From positions 62,001-126,000 of the forward strand of contig AAZW01000002.1 in the NCBI GenBank assembly GCA_000169995.1: a DNA stretch of 64,000 nt, written 5' to 3'. Positions within the stretch are counted from its first letter, which is position 1. Each line of letters opens with the position of its first letter. The position numbers were made by a program, and so were the translations under genes. Below, one piece after another: positions 27,958 to 37,475 of the stretch. Below the pieces are notes generated by a model. It worked only from the letters and a program-made list of their open reading frames with translations, ran no database searches and had not been told where the DNA came from. Source of the DNA: Vibrionales bacterium SWAT-3. Its GTDB lineage: Bacteria; Pseudomonadota; Gammaproteobacteria; Enterobacterales; Vibrionaceae.

Positions 27958-28806
27958 ATGAATCAGCCACTCATTTCACCAGAACAACTTCAACAACGTT
28001 TGTTAGAGCAAGACAACATCATCCTCCTAGACGCCAGTATCGAATTTCAAATTCCAAGTGAGTCTGAAAAGATCAAAGGACAAATGATTCCTGGAGCAAT
28101 TCGTTTCGACTACGACAAAGACTTCAGCAACAAACATACCCTACTTCCTCACATGTTCCCTTCCGAAAAACACTTCAACACTCGTGCACGTGAAATTGGT
28201 ATCAACCAAGACAGCACCATTGTGGTTTACGATAACTCGGGTACTTTCGCTTCGCCTCGCGCTTGGTGGATGTTTATGGCAATGGGACATCAGGATGTTT
28301 ACATCTTAGATGGCGGCTTACCTGCATGGATTGATGCGGGTTACGCAACAGACACATCGTACAGAGCTGAAGTCACGCTGGGCAATTTCGAAGGCAACAT
28401 TCAAGACAACTACTTTGTAGATGCCAAGCAAGTCCTAAGCTATTCAGAGAACAAGAGTGCCAATATTCTAGATGCACGATCTCAAGCTCGTTTCGATTCA
28501 GAAGTGCCTGAGCCAAGAGCTGGATTACGCAGCGGGCATATCCCAAACTCAGTTTGTCTACCATTCGCACAAGTGCTGAACAATGGTAAGTTGAAACCAC
28601 AGAGCGAGCTTGTAGAAATTTTTTCTACGTTGGACTTAGCGCCAACTCAACCAATGTTCTTTAGCTGTGGTTCAGGTGTGACTGCCTGCATCATTTTATT
28701 AGCCGCAAAATTGGCGGGATACTCGGATGAAATGGGAATTTACGATGGCTCATGGACAGAATGGGGCGCGAACGAAAGCCTGCCCATCGCCGTAACAAAG
28801 CAGTAA
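27958..28806 (+). CDS. Sulfurtransferase (3-mercaptopyruvate type, SseA-like)
   Basis: The 282-residue enzyme has two rhodanese domains. The second has the active-site loop CGSGVTA with Cys at about residue 237, the form typical of 3-mercaptopyruvate sulfurtransferases rather than thiosulfate rhodaneses. Other marks are YDNSGTFASPRAWWMF, DGGLPAWIDAGY and SGHIPNSVCLPF. The start at 27958 (MNQPLISPEQL) is chosen over an extension of 14 residues from 27916 that is not family-like. It probably moves sulfane sulfur from mercaptopyruvate to an acceptor. Confidence 0.9.
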   Translation: MNQPLISPEQLQQRLLEQDNIILLDASIEFQIPSESEKIKGQMIPGAIRFDYDKDFSNKHTLLPHMFPSEKHFNTRAREIGINQDSTIVVYDNSGTFASPRAWWMFMAMGHQDVYILDGGLPAWIDAGYATDTSYRAEVTLGNFEGNIQDNYFVDAKQVLSYSENKSANILDARSQARFDSEVPEPRAGLRSGHIPNSVCLPFAQVLNNGKLKPQSELVEIFSTLDLAPTQPMFFSCGSGVTACIILLAAKLAGYSDEMGIYDGSWTEWGANESLPIAVTKQ

Positions 28807-28854
28807 TTCAACTTCGCTTACTGCCACTATTAGAATATACTCCGCATGCATAAT

Positions 28855-28888
28855 GAGCTTACTCCTAACATGGGTAAGCTCTTTGTTA
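28855..28888 (+). terminator. Hairpin terminator after the sulfurtransferase gene
   Basis: GAGCTTAC and GTAAGCTC pair perfectly, followed by TTTGTTATT. The spacer to 29134 has an AT-rich end and no other gene. Confidence 0.65.
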
Positions 28889-29134
28889 TTATATCGTAAC
28901 GGCTCTCGGCTAAACTCTCAGCAATGAACCAACAATAAAATTCTATTAATCAAGCACTAATCATTATTGTTGATATAAATGTTAATTTTTTACTCAAGAA
29001 TCCCGATACCTAGTCGTTACACTATTTAATCATTAGTCATTATCGATGTGTCTTACAAGCTTAATACATCATATTGGCGCTCAATAGTTTGTCTCGTGCA
29101 CTCTTTTCAAAGTCGTAACCAAAAAAGGCATTCC

Positions 29135-31435
29135 ATGGCTCTATTTAAGAAAAATATCTGGTCGCTGTACGCTTTAGTCGTACTGCTCACCTTGATACTT
29201 TTCACTGTGCTAGGTGTAACAAAGTGGCAAGCCAATAGAGAAGACTTCATTGAGCAGCAACATATCCAAGTAGAGCTGTTTTCTAGCTCAGTTAGTTCAC
29301 TACTCACAAGCCAAGAGGCACTCCTAGAAGTCGTTGGACATCAATTGGCCCAGCAGTCTGACTTCACTCGTACCGCCGCCATTCAAATTCGTCCAATATT
29401 GGATAAACTGCTTGAAACTCATCCAGCGATTGCTGCATTCAGTCTGCTTAACACAGAGGGTGACTACCTGTCTGTTAGCTCAAACCTTAAACTGGCAGAC
29501 CAAGACAACTTACTTGAGCTACCACAAACTCGAGACTCCTTTCTAGAAGCGCTTTCAAGTGACAAGATGGTTCTAGGGCGTACCTATTTTCAAAAATCTC
29601 TAGATAGCCTAGTAATTCCATTAAGAAAATCGATTTCAGTGGACGGTAAAACCATTGATGCCGTGATGACTGCGGGGTTGCGCTTAGATAGCACTATAGT
29701 ATTTGAAAACAACGCACATGCTGGAAGTTTCAATACACTCACTTTGCTCAGACAAGACCACTACCGTCAGTTCTTTTCTAGTGACATCGAGTCTCTTGAT
29801 GCTTACTTAAAACCAGTAGACAGTGACCTGCTACAGCGCGTGAGCACTAACTTTTCAGAGCAAATCAGTGCTACCGTGCAAGAAGCGAAAACGGGAAAAG
29901 AGACCTATTCATTTGTTGTCAGTGATAATAAATTCCACTCTCTACTGAGCGCTAAGTACCTGCCAGACTATAAGCTTTGGGTTGTTGGTCGCACCGACCT
30001 TGCACACGTCGATACCGTCTTTATCGAAGAGTTTGGCATTCTTTTCATTATTTTTATTTTGATCCAGTGTGGTTTCTACATTTTGGTTAAGTCTATTGCC
30101 AAGAATGAGCAGCGCACTCGTAGCCAACTGCTCTACCAAGCGAATCACGACCCTCTCACTACACTGCCAAACCGTTTATACATGCGTAAGAACATCGATA
30201 AATGGGTGGCAAGTGAGTCAGAGCAATTCTCACTGTTGTTCATCGATATCGATAACTTTAAATGCGTCAACGATACGCACGGGCATGATTTTGGTGACAA
30301 GGTTCTTAAACAAATAGCGCTGCGTTTAATGCGATTCCGCTCTCGATTGAGCCTCTTGGTGCGTGAATCGAGCGACGAGTTTCTGTTTTTAACTCCAATA
30401 ACCAGTGAGTCTGAAATTAAACGACTCGCAGAGCGTATCATTGAGGTACTTTCTCATCCCTATGAAGTGCAAAACTCTCAATTCCTATTAGGCTGTAGCA
30501 TCGGAATTGCACGTTTCCCTGAGCATGGTAAAGATCTCGATAGCCTGCTTCGCTCTGCCGACATCTCAATGTACAAAGCCAAACAGCAGCAAAACTCATA
30601 CAGCATTTTCACTACCGCAATGCAAGATGCCCACCTCTACAAGATGAAAGTCGAACAGAGGTTGCGTATCGCTATCGAGAAACAGACACTGTTTATGGCT
30701 TTCCAACCTCTGGTGAGAGCAGATGAAAGCATTGATGGTGTGGAAGCTCTTGTGCGCTGGGTTGATGACGAGCTAGGTTTTGTTCCACCCGATGTGTTTA
30801 TCCCCGTCGCGGAGAGTACTGGCTTAATGCATAAACTCGGCACGTTTATAATCGAGTCAAGTATTATGCAAATCGCTCATTTGCATAGAACGACCGATCA
30901 AGAGATCGGGTTATCGATCAACATCTCGGTGCGCCAGTTCTCGCATAAATCCTTCTCTGAACACCTGTTATCCACGCTTGAGAAATACCAGTTCTCACCA
31001 AGCTGTTTGACGCTAGAGATCACTGAAAGCTTGTTCATTGAAGATGTCACCTTAGTGAAACCAATTTTCGAAGGCCTCAAAGAGAATAACATTAAGATCT
31101 CTTTGGATGATTTCGGTACTGGCTATTCATCATTGAGTATGTTGAAAGCACTGCCTATCGACGAGCTTAAAATCGATAAAAGCTTCATTGAGAATATTGC
31201 AGTAGACCAGCAATCTCTAACCATGGTGCAAAACATCATTGCTATCGGTAAGAACTTTGGAATGGTGGTGTTAGCGGAAGGTGTCGAGTCTAACGAGCAC
31301 TTCGCAATATTAAAGGCTTGTGGCTGTGATTTGATGCAAGGCTACTACTTCTCACGCCCTATCCCATACGAAGAGCTATGCGAATACCTTGCTCCCGCAG
31401 AATCTAATCAAAAACAACTAGAGCCTGTGGTTTAG
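29135..31435 (+). CDS. Membrane c-di-GMP protein, degenerate GGDEF plus EAL
   Basis: The 766-residue protein has a TM helix near residues 10-30, a periplasmic sensor part (about 35-295, Cache-like), a second TM (about 300-325), then GGDEF (about 345-500) and EAL (about 510-755). The GGDEF site is SSDEF at residues 412-416, so cyclase activity is probably lost; the domain may still bind GTP. The EAL domain keeps EAL (537-539), EITES, DDFGTGYSSL and DELKIDKSF, so c-di-GMP phosphodiesterase activity is expected. The ATG at 29135 follows AAAAAAGG; the longer frame from 29048 is rejected. It lies beside the Tad locus, whose pili affect surface attachment. Confidence 0.92.
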   Translation: MALFKKNIWSLYALVVLLTLILFTVLGVTKWQANREDFIEQQHIQVELFSSSVSSLLTSQEALLEVVGHQLAQQSDFTRTAAIQIRPILDKLLETHPAIAAFSLLNTEGDYLSVSSNLKLADQDNLLELPQTRDSFLEALSSDKMVLGRTYFQKSLDSLVIPLRKSISVDGKTIDAVMTAGLRLDSTIVFENNAHAGSFNTLTLLRQDHYRQFFSSDIESLDAYLKPVDSDLLQRVSTNFSEQISATVQEAKTGKETYSFVVSDNKFHSLLSAKYLPDYKLWVVGRTDLAHVDTVFIEEFGILFIIFILIQCGFYILVKSIAKNEQRTRSQLLYQANHDPLTTLPNRLYMRKNIDKWVASESEQFSLLFIDIDNFKCVNDTHGHDFGDKVLKQIALRLMRFRSRLSLLVRESSDEFLFLTPITSESEIKRLAERIIEVLSHPYEVQNSQFLLGCSIGIARFPEHGKDLDSLLRSADISMYKAKQQQNSYSIFTTAMQDAHLYKMKVEQRLRIAIEKQTLFMAFQPLVRADESIDGVEALVRWVDDELGFVPPDVFIPVAESTGLMHKLGTFIIESSIMQIAHLHRTTDQEIGLSINISVRQFSHKSFSEHLLSTLEKYQFSPSCLTLEITESLFIEDVTLVKPIFEGLKENNIKISLDDFGTGYSSLSMLKALPIDELKIDKSFIENIAVDQQSLTMVQNIIAIGKNFGMVVLAEGVESNEHFAILKACGCDLMQGYYFSRPIPYEELCEYLAPAESNQKQLEPVV

Positions 31436-31466
31436 TGGTGTAATGATTCCGGGGTTTAACAAGACG

Positions 31467-31495
31467 AAAAAGGGAGCCAACATTGGCTCCCTTTT
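31467..31495. terminator. Bidirectional terminator between the EAL gene and the Tad operon
   Basis: AAAAGGGAGCCAA and TTGGCTCCCTTTT pair over 12-13 bases with a 3-base loop, and T or A tracts on both sides. Confidence 0.9.
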
Positions 31496-31574
31496 GTTAA
31501 GTTTGAGTTTCGTTATACACCACTCAAGGCTGCAGCCCAGAGAATAAAAACACATACAATAAAAATAAAACCCA

Positions 31575-32141
31575 TTATGACTTAACGGTGATGACAACTC
31601 TTCGATTACAACCCGTCACCTTGTTGTCCGCCGCCTTACATATAGGTGCACTTTCTCCGTAAGCATATTCTACAATACGACTCCCTTGGCGAAGATCTTC
31701 CTTTAAATAGCTAGTCACTTGCCCCGCACGACGTGATGAAAGCGCTTTGTTGTAGCTTTCACTACCAAGACTATCAGCATGGCCTTCAATAAAAATCTTT
31801 GATTTATCGTCGACTAAACTTAGGTATTGTTCCAGTACTTGTTTATGACTTTCATCCAACTTATACACGTTGATTGGATAATTAAGTACTAGAGATTGTG
31901 TCGCTTTGTCATAGAAACACACATCGTCTTGAGCCGCGATTTGGATCACCTCACTCTCTTTATTGAGTAGCTCATTCTGCGGTATTTCATCACGCTCTAA
32001 CAATCTACCCGTTACTTGAGTCGTCACAACATGAGAAGAGACCAACTTGGTCGATGTTATATATTCATCGACATTGCCCAAGCAATTCGCATAGCCCATT
32101 GGAGAGAGCAGCATCATAGAAATAATCACTAGGTATCTCAT
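31575..32141 (-). CDS. Tad-locus OmpA-family lipid-free outer-membrane/periplasmic protein
   Basis: The 188-residue product has a signal peptide (ending PMGYA) and a C-terminal OmpA-like peptidoglycan-binding domain: FIEGHADSLGSESYNKALSSRRAG, and YGESAP, VTGCNRRVVI. It should tie the pilus secretion system to the cell wall. The start at 32141, one base after the tadG stop, has AAGGA; the longer frame from 32171 lies inside tadG. It is the last gene of the Tad operon, as OmpA-like genes often are in Vibrio and related Tad clusters. Confidence 0.87.
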   Translation of the reverse strand: MRYLVIISMMLLSPMGYANCLGNVDEYITSTKLVSSHVVTTQVTGRLLERDEIPQNELLNKESEVIQIAAQDDVCFYDKATQSLVLNYPINVYKLDESHKQVLEQYLSLVDDKSKIFIEGHADSLGSESYNKALSSRRAGQVTSYLKEDLRQGSRIVEYAYGESAPICKAADNKVTGCNRRVVITVKS

Positions 32142-32142
32142 G

Positions 32143-33474
32143 TTAATCCTTAAGTTTTCCTGTTTCTTCATTAATCAAATTCAAAATATACTTGTACACA
32201 TCTTCACCATCTTTGGCGTGATAAATGTTTTTCTTGCCGAAGCAATCTCCAAAGCCATCACTGGCTTGGACGCGATAGTTGATACCAATAACACCCATTG
32301 TCACTTTCGTTTTCTCAGCTTCAGTTGGTGCATTACTTTGGAAACGATTTCGTTTAGCAGAAATGGTTGAACGCAGCTTTTTACATAACCCCTGATCCAC
32401 CAATTTCTGTAAGTAGGTTTTGTCGCTATCGCTACCATCGGATAACACAATAAACACCTGTTCAGGGTTAAGGCTAGTCGCCTTATTGGCTTCTTGTGCT
32501 GCAGCAATGATTCCGTTCCAAGAAGAGGTACCTCCACCAGCTTTCAACTGAGCACTCATTAACTGGGCTCGAAAATTGTCATAATCCTCAGTCAGTGGAA
32601 TATCGTAAAACTTGAAGTAATCATCAAAATCATTGTTGCGCTTATAAAGTCGCTCTACTTCGTATCGACTCATTCCATGCGATGGCTCTATAATCTCGTT
32701 ATACAAGGTTGGTTCATCAAACATTCGCCTAACCGTTGTCGCAGGAGAGTTCCGAGCGTAGTCATAAGCATGTTTCTTTCGCCATGAGGCACGATAGCCA
32801 TAAGCGTTAAGTCTTACTATCTCGTTAGACTGTTTAACATGGAGCGGGTTGTACCCGAGCAAAGCAACTCGGCTTTTTTCCTCCGAATTAAACTCCTCAA
32901 TGTCATCGACGACTCGCTTAATGGTTTCTTTCACGACATCTAACTTCATTTTTCCGTTCTTCCATGGGTTACCCATAGAACCACTGAAGTCACCAATAAA
33001 GTAAACGTCTACTGGCTGAGGAAGATATTTGCGCGTCACAGCTCGGCCACTGACTGAAAACTCAGGCTTTAAATTCACGTCTTCGTATGCAATCCAAGAC
33101 GTGTATTTGGCCGTCGCCCTCACCACAAAGTCGCTGAACGGTGCGAGCTCACCACTTGCTTGTACACAACCATCCTTGTACTCACATATACTGGTATACA
33201 CCGCTACATCGACATCATCTGTATTATCGACAACATAACGATCCACTAAGTAGCGTGCATACTTAACGTTGTTCTCTTCATCCTCTCTAGGGCTTGCGAT
33301 AAGCGCTAGGCTCGCTACCTCTGCCGCTTCCAGTAACCTTGTATGTGCAAGCATCTGTTGCGACATCTGCATCGAAAACGCCATAAAAATAACCATCATC
33401 GGTAACAGGCCGACGAACAAAATACCCGCGACTCCCTTATTTCTTTTTATTGAACGCACCTTAAACCCTCGCAA
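32143..33474 (-). CDS. tadG: TadG-type pilus assembly protein with von Willebrand A domain
   Basis: The 443-residue protein has an N-terminal hydrophobic segment (GILFVGLLPMMVIFMAFSM) as in TadE/TadG pseudopilins, then a long outward part. A VWA domain from about residue 150 holds the metal site DFSGSMG, with later VLSDGSDSD. TadG takes part in Flp pilus assembly, perhaps through adhesion or contacts at the outer membrane. It overlaps tadF by 14 bases. Length agrees with the family. Confidence 0.87.
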   Translation of the reverse strand: MRGFKVRSIKRNKGVAGILFVGLLPMMVIFMAFSMQMSQQMLAHTRLLEAAEVASLALIASPREDEENNVKYARYLVDRYVVDNTDDVDVAVYTSICEYKDGCVQASGELAPFSDFVVRATAKYTSWIAYEDVNLKPEFSVSGRAVTRKYLPQPVDVYFIGDFSGSMGNPWKNGKMKLDVVKETIKRVVDDIEEFNSEEKSRVALLGYNPLHVKQSNEIVRLNAYGYRASWRKKHAYDYARNSPATTVRRMFDEPTLYNEIIEPSHGMSRYEVERLYKRNNDFDDYFKFYDIPLTEDYDNFRAQLMSAQLKAGGGTSSWNGIIAAAQEANKATSLNPEQVFIVLSDGSDSDKTYLQKLVDQGLCKKLRSTISAKRNRFQSNAPTEAEKTKVTMGVIGINYRVQASDGFGDCFGKKNIYHAKDGEDVYKYILNLINEETGKLKD

Positions 33475-34084
33475 ATGAATAAGAAGAACTCACAAGACGG
33501 AAAACCTCACCGTTCGCGATACCAATCAGGTTTGTTGGGATTTCGTAGCACAATGAAACCTGATACATGGGTAATCTGCGCCCTCTTGAAGTGATGGGAA
33601 GCATTTCAATCGCTTTTTCTTTGGTGATATCGCTCATGTCAGGAAAATCACAACCTTGTATGTTTCCTTTGGTTAGCGTCTTTTGAACCCTTCGGTAGTT
33701 CACTTTACCTCCAGAAACGGCAGTCTCTTCGAGCCTTATCTCATCAATGCGCATTCCGAATTTGGTTTTGTCAAAGTTCGGAATCATCCGCTTCATCGAA
33801 GCCGAAGCAATTGCAAAAGCGTTATGTTCTGTTTTCCTGCAATCACCTGCGCAAATATCCATTTTGGCGTTAAATAACTGCTTCCGCTCTGCGAAAATCG
33901 TGGTCATTGAATATGTAGCTCTGTCCAATTGGCCTTTCTTGTTAATCGCTAGCATGTGGTTCACTACAACTAAGAAAATGCCAGAAGCAAAGACAAGCAC
34001 CATCGCCAGTTCAACCGCAAACGATCCTTTTTGTTTAACTTGCACAACCTGCCCCCAGACCAATTTTGAAAGAGCATCTTTCAT
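33461..34084 (-). CDS. tadF: TadF-type minor pseudopilin
   Basis: The 207-residue protein has a pseudopilin-like hydrophobic N-region (GSFAVELAMVLVFASGIFLVVVN) after a basic leader, with the Glu in the position used by TadE/TadF. It overlaps tadE by 50 bases, unusually long; the true start may be a later non-ATG codon. Four Cys in the middle section could form disulfides. It lies in its usual place between tadE and tadG. In Aggregatibacter, tadF is required for pilus production. Confidence 0.82.
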   Translation of the reverse strand: MKDALSKLVWGQVVQVKQKGSFAVELAMVLVFASGIFLVVVNHMLAINKKGQLDRATYSMTTIFAERKQLFNAKMDICAGDCRKTEHNAFAIASASMKRMIPNFDKTKFGMRIDEIRLEETAVSGGKVNYRRVQKTLTKGNIQGCDFPDMSDITKEKAIEMLPITSRGRRLPMYQVSLCYEIPTNLIGIANGEVFRLVSSSYSFARV

Positions 34085-34571
34085 ACTCTTGGATCGTAAT
34101 AACTTCGCGCTTTATCGGCATATCTGGGAACCAAATAGACACAATGGGATCGTAAGTGTATTCCAAAGCGTAAACTGCAAGTGCCATGTCTTCTGGTTCA
34201 TCTTTCTTATCCGGACACTTATCTGCAGAGACATAGGTGTCCGTGCATTTCAGAAAACCTTCGTAGTCTCTGAAATAGTTCACATGAATGATGACGCTAC
34301 CCTCTTTAACGACGTTGCTCCATAACGCTCCACCGGCTTTGTCCAACTCATCTTTGATCATTTGCCCGTAGTTAATCGATTGAATACTACTCGAGTCACC
34401 CGCTTTTTTGGTTCTCATCACCGCAGTTGTTAATGCGTGGTCAGTCATACTCATTGAAAACGTCAAAATACAGATCTCAACCCAACCGAAGACAATCGCG
34501 AGGAAAATTGGAATACCCATCGCGACTTCAACCGTTAACGCTCCCTTTTGCTTACGTTTAAACAATCTCAT
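34035..34571 (-). CDS. tadE: TadE-type minor pseudopilin
   Basis: The 178-residue protein has KQKGALTVEVAMGIPIFLAIVFGWVEI (pieces), the class TadE leader and hydrophobic stretch that the TadV peptidase processes in other bacteria. It is expected in the inner-membrane part of the Flp machinery. Cys at the C-terminus (CSFKIGLGAGCAS) could form a disulfide. Its start overlaps the tadD stop by 4 bases. Confidence 0.87.
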   Translation of the reverse strand: MRLFKRKQKGALTVEVAMGIPIFLAIVFGWVEICILTFSMSMTDHALTTAVMRTKKAGDSSSIQSINYGQMIKDELDKAGGALWSNVVKEGSVIIHVNYFRDYEGFLKCTDTYVSADKCPDKKDEPEDMALAVYALEYTYDPIVSIWFPDMPIKREVITIQEYERCSFKIGLGAGCAS

Positions 34572-35698
34572 AAGCGGACATACCTTTTCTTGGTGTAATC
34601 AACAACAAATGCTCCTTTAATATCAATGCTATTCAGAAACGCCTTGGCTTCATCCAGGTCATTGAAATCACCTATGCAATAGCGCTTCCACAGCCCATGT
34701 GTATAGGAATACACAGCGCCATAGTTTGTTTTTAAATAATTTAAAAAGTCTGAAGGAATTGCAGTGTACGTTGCCAAAACTTGTACGCGATAAATAGGCT
34801 TTGCGTTTGGTTTAAGCTTTCTAGGATCAAGTACAGAGCCACCGACACCGTGTTTAGTCGCTTGAAAGTCTTTGGTAGCATCAAGCTTGCTCACACGTGA
34901 TGTTGGGGCAACAAAGCCACCTGAGTTCACTTGAGAGCCAATAAGCTGCTGTTCCATCTCTATTTTTGACTGTGTCACGATATTCTTCCCTCCGCTTTTA
35001 GATATTGACATCATTAACGCTTTAAGTTGCTTACGCGCTTGTTCATCACTATTTGAATGTTTCAAAACCTCGAGCGCGATATCTGGCCTTTGAGATTTAA
35101 CTGAAGAAAGAATCAAGTTAGATCTCACTCTTTGATCATTAGGATTCGAAAGGTATAAGTCATATAAAATGTCCGTCGCACCTAAATAATCAGCCTGCAT
35201 TATTTTCACCACGGCAATGTTATTACCAGCCTCTCTATCAGATGCACCTTGTTTACGACTCTCTTCAAAGTGTTCGATGGCTTGGACAAACTGCTTCTGC
35301 TGAGCCAAAATTTTCCCGGTTAAAAGTTGATACTCATATTCGGTACCTCCTTCGTCGCGGTATTTATTTAGCTCTTCTAGCGCGCGTTCAAAGTTCTTTT
35401 TCTGATAGTAAATTCGAGCATTAGTTAGTATGTATTCCGGGTTATCAAGGTTGCTCTCGCTATAGGTATTGCGATATAGCTCCGCCGACTTGATATCCTT
35501 TAGGTCTAAATACAGGTTAACGAGTTTTACTTTATATATAGGGTCAGACTGTATGTTTGCTTTGTAGAACTCGATAAGTTTCTGCGAATCGCCAGCCCCT
35601 ATGAGTAGTTGTTCTTTGGTCTCAAGTTGATTATTCACGGTTGTACAACCAGAAAGTAAAGCGAAGAGCACAGTGATAAATAAATACTTTTTAATCAC
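34568..35698 (-). CDS. tadD: TadD-type tetratricopeptide lipoprotein
   Basis: The 376-residue protein has a lipobox (LFALLSGC) and several TPR-like repeats from about residue 50 to 230. A C-terminal part at about 295-376 (YRVQVLATYTAI...FVVDY) looks like a SPOR-type peptidoglycan-binding domain, a possible addition to the normal TadD plan. TadD helps the secretin assemble. It overlaps tadC and tadE by 4 bases each. Confidence 0.85.
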   Translation of the reverse strand: MIKKYLFITVLFALLSGCTTVNNQLETKEQLLIGAGDSQKLIEFYKANIQSDPIYKVKLVNLYLDLKDIKSAELYRNTYSESNLDNPEYILTNARIYYQKKNFERALEELNKYRDEGGTEYEYQLLTGKILAQQKQFVQAIEHFEESRKQGASDREAGNNIAVVKIMQADYLGATDILYDLYLSNPNDQRVRSNLILSSVKSQRPDIALEVLKHSNSDEQARKQLKALMMSISKSGGKNIVTQSKIEMEQQLIGSQVNSGGFVAPTSRVSKLDATKDFQATKHGVGGSVLDPRKLKPNAKPIYRVQVLATYTAIPSDFLNYLKTNYGAVYSYTHGLWKRYCIGDFNDLDEAKAFLNSIDIKGAFVVDYTKKRYVRL

Positions 35699-36561
35699 AT
35701 CAACATCCTTAAAATACCTGGGGCAGCAATGAGAACAACAATAGGAACCATAATAAAAGCAATCAGAGGGATGGACATTTTTGCCCCCATCTTCCCAATT
35801 CTTTCTTCCAGATCCATCATGTTCAATTCTCTGATATCAGTCGCTAGCGTTGCCAGCACAGGGCCTACAGATGAACCAAACTGCAAGCTCTGCACCATGG
35901 TCATCACAAAGCTTTGCGATTCACTGGTTGGTACAAGGGCGTAAAACTCCTCTAGCGCCTTTTCCAAACCAACAAGGCGTGAACGTTCCACCGTAACTCG
36001 GACAACATGAGCAAGATTGCTATCAATAGAATGAAGTTCCTTAGCTAAGTATTCCAGGCTCGATTCGATAGTCATCCCGGTATGAACACACACATTCATC
36101 AAGTCGAGTAAAAAAGGTAGCCTCGAACTAATGTGTTTGATATTGGCTTTCCCCCGAGCAGACACATAAGCATCAGGGGCAATAACAAACGCTAATAACG
36201 CGCCCAATAAATACAACAAAGAAAACAGTACTTCGGTTTCTCCGCTATAAAAATCAAAGCCAATAAGAATCAAGCAGATACTAAAAGGAACGATTTTAAG
36301 GAGGTAATAAGCATCGGCGAGAAAGTCACTATAAAAACCCGCCGCTACTAACTTACGTTTAGTTTCATCTTTATTAAAACTGATTCGAGATAATATCGAT
36401 TTAAATAAGTCGGTTCGCTTCTTTTCTTCGCGTGTCGAACCAATAATTCTTCGGGTTTCAATATTTGCTCTGGTGTTGTCCCAAAATCGCAAGCAGTACG
36501 TGGCAAGCACCATTGAAACTACAAATATCACGCCCCAAATGCCCAGGGTTTTCATGTCCAT
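35695..36561 (-). CDS. tadC: Tad pilus inner-membrane protein TadC
   Basis: The 288-residue protein has a type II secretion F-type domain (about 120-245: RLPFLLDLMNVCVHTGMTIESSLEYLA...FVMTMVQSLQFGSSVGPVLATLA) and membrane segments at both ends. With TadB it forms the inner-membrane platform contacted by the TadA ATPase. It overlaps tadB by one base. Confidence 0.93.
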   Translation of the reverse strand: MDMKTLGIWGVIFVVSMVLATYCLRFWDNTRANIETRRIIGSTREEKKRTDLFKSILSRISFNKDETKRKLVAAGFYSDFLADAYYLLKIVPFSICLILIGFDFYSGETEVLFSLLYLLGALLAFVIAPDAYVSARGKANIKHISSRLPFLLDLMNVCVHTGMTIESSLEYLAKELHSIDSNLAHVVRVTVERSRLVGLEKALEEFYALVPTSESQSFVMTMVQSLQFGSSVGPVLATLATDIRELNMMDLEERIGKMGAKMSIPLIAFIMVPIVVLIAAPGILRMLM

Positions 36562-37475
36562 TAGTTAACACCCCGCAATATCAGCCAAATGCAAAAGAAC
36601 CCGAGCAGCTCACTTACTAGAACGTAATAAAAAATCGGCTGACCAGCCTCTTCGAACATCACGAAGCTGTAGTTCTCTGGGCTGGTGAACTTTAAAATGA
36701 TCAGGAATATTACTGGTAAGCAAGCAATAATTTTTGCTGATGCGCGCGCTTCAGAGGTCAGCGCATTCTTTTTCTTCTCTACCGCTCTCGAATCAAACAT
36801 GAGTCGGTTAATTTTGTTGATGACATCTTTCAGCTGACCACCTCGTGCTAGGTTGATTCGGATTGTTGAAGCGAAGAAAAAATATTCTAAATAAGGGAAT
36901 GTATTGCTGCTTCGTTCAAGTACGTCGTCAGGGGCCTCACCTATCAGTAGGCGCTCAGCCATAAATTTGAACTCTTTACCTACCTCGTTATCAAGCTGCT
37001 TACCAACATATTCGAATGCATGGATAATACTTTGCCCAGAAGATATCGCCCCGCTCAAAATATTTAAGGCATCTGGAAAATTAGTTTTAAACCGGTCCAT
37101 CTGTCTCTGTTTGAGCTTGTTATAAAAAACGAAGAACAAAATAGGCTCAGCGATCATCAGGCAAACAGGGTAATCCTGTCTTAAGAAGAACTCATTGATG
37201 GCATACACCGCTGACGCAGAAACACAGACAAACAAAATAAGCTTCAGCGACATATTAGGCTGAAATACCTTGACCATCTTCTTATAGCTTTTCCGGAACC
37301 TGGCTTTGTAGCTCTCTTCAAACTGCTGAGAATCAATAACAGATCGAACGCCCTTTACCCCTTCGAATTCAGCCTCCATCTCGATCAAGCTACTCAACTT
37401 TTTGTTTTGACGAGAGCGATGAATAAGGAAGTAGATCAGCAATGCGCTCCATGACGCAATCAGAATGAATGTCAT
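36561..37475 (-). CDS. tadB: Tad pilus inner-membrane protein TadB
   Basis: The 304-residue protein has an N-terminal membrane helix, two in the middle (about 80-120), and a T2SF domain (FPDALNILSGAISSGQSIIHAFEYVG...NLARGGQLKDVINKINRLM) followed by two C-terminal helices. It is the TadC partner in the platform. It overlaps tadA by 4 bases. Confidence 0.93.
   Translation of the reverse strand: MTFILIASWSALLIYFLIHRSRQNKKLSSLIEMEAEFEGVKGVRSVIDSQQFEESYKARFRKSYKKMVKVFQPNMSLKLILFVCVSASAVYAINEFFLRQDYPVCLMIAEPILFFVFYNKLKQRQMDRFKTNFPDALNILSGAISSGQSIIHAFEYVGKQLDNEVGKEFKFMAERLLIGEAPDDVLERSSNTFPYLEYFFFASTIRINLARGGQLKDVINKINRLMFDSRAVEKKKNALTSEARASAKIIACLPVIFLIILKFTSPENYSFVMFEEAGQPIFYYVLVSELLGFFCIWLILRGVN

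Noticed and set aside
32140..34325. Plus-strand frames opposite tadE-tadG
   Set aside because: They lie opposite strongly supported Tad genes and have no family-like sequence.
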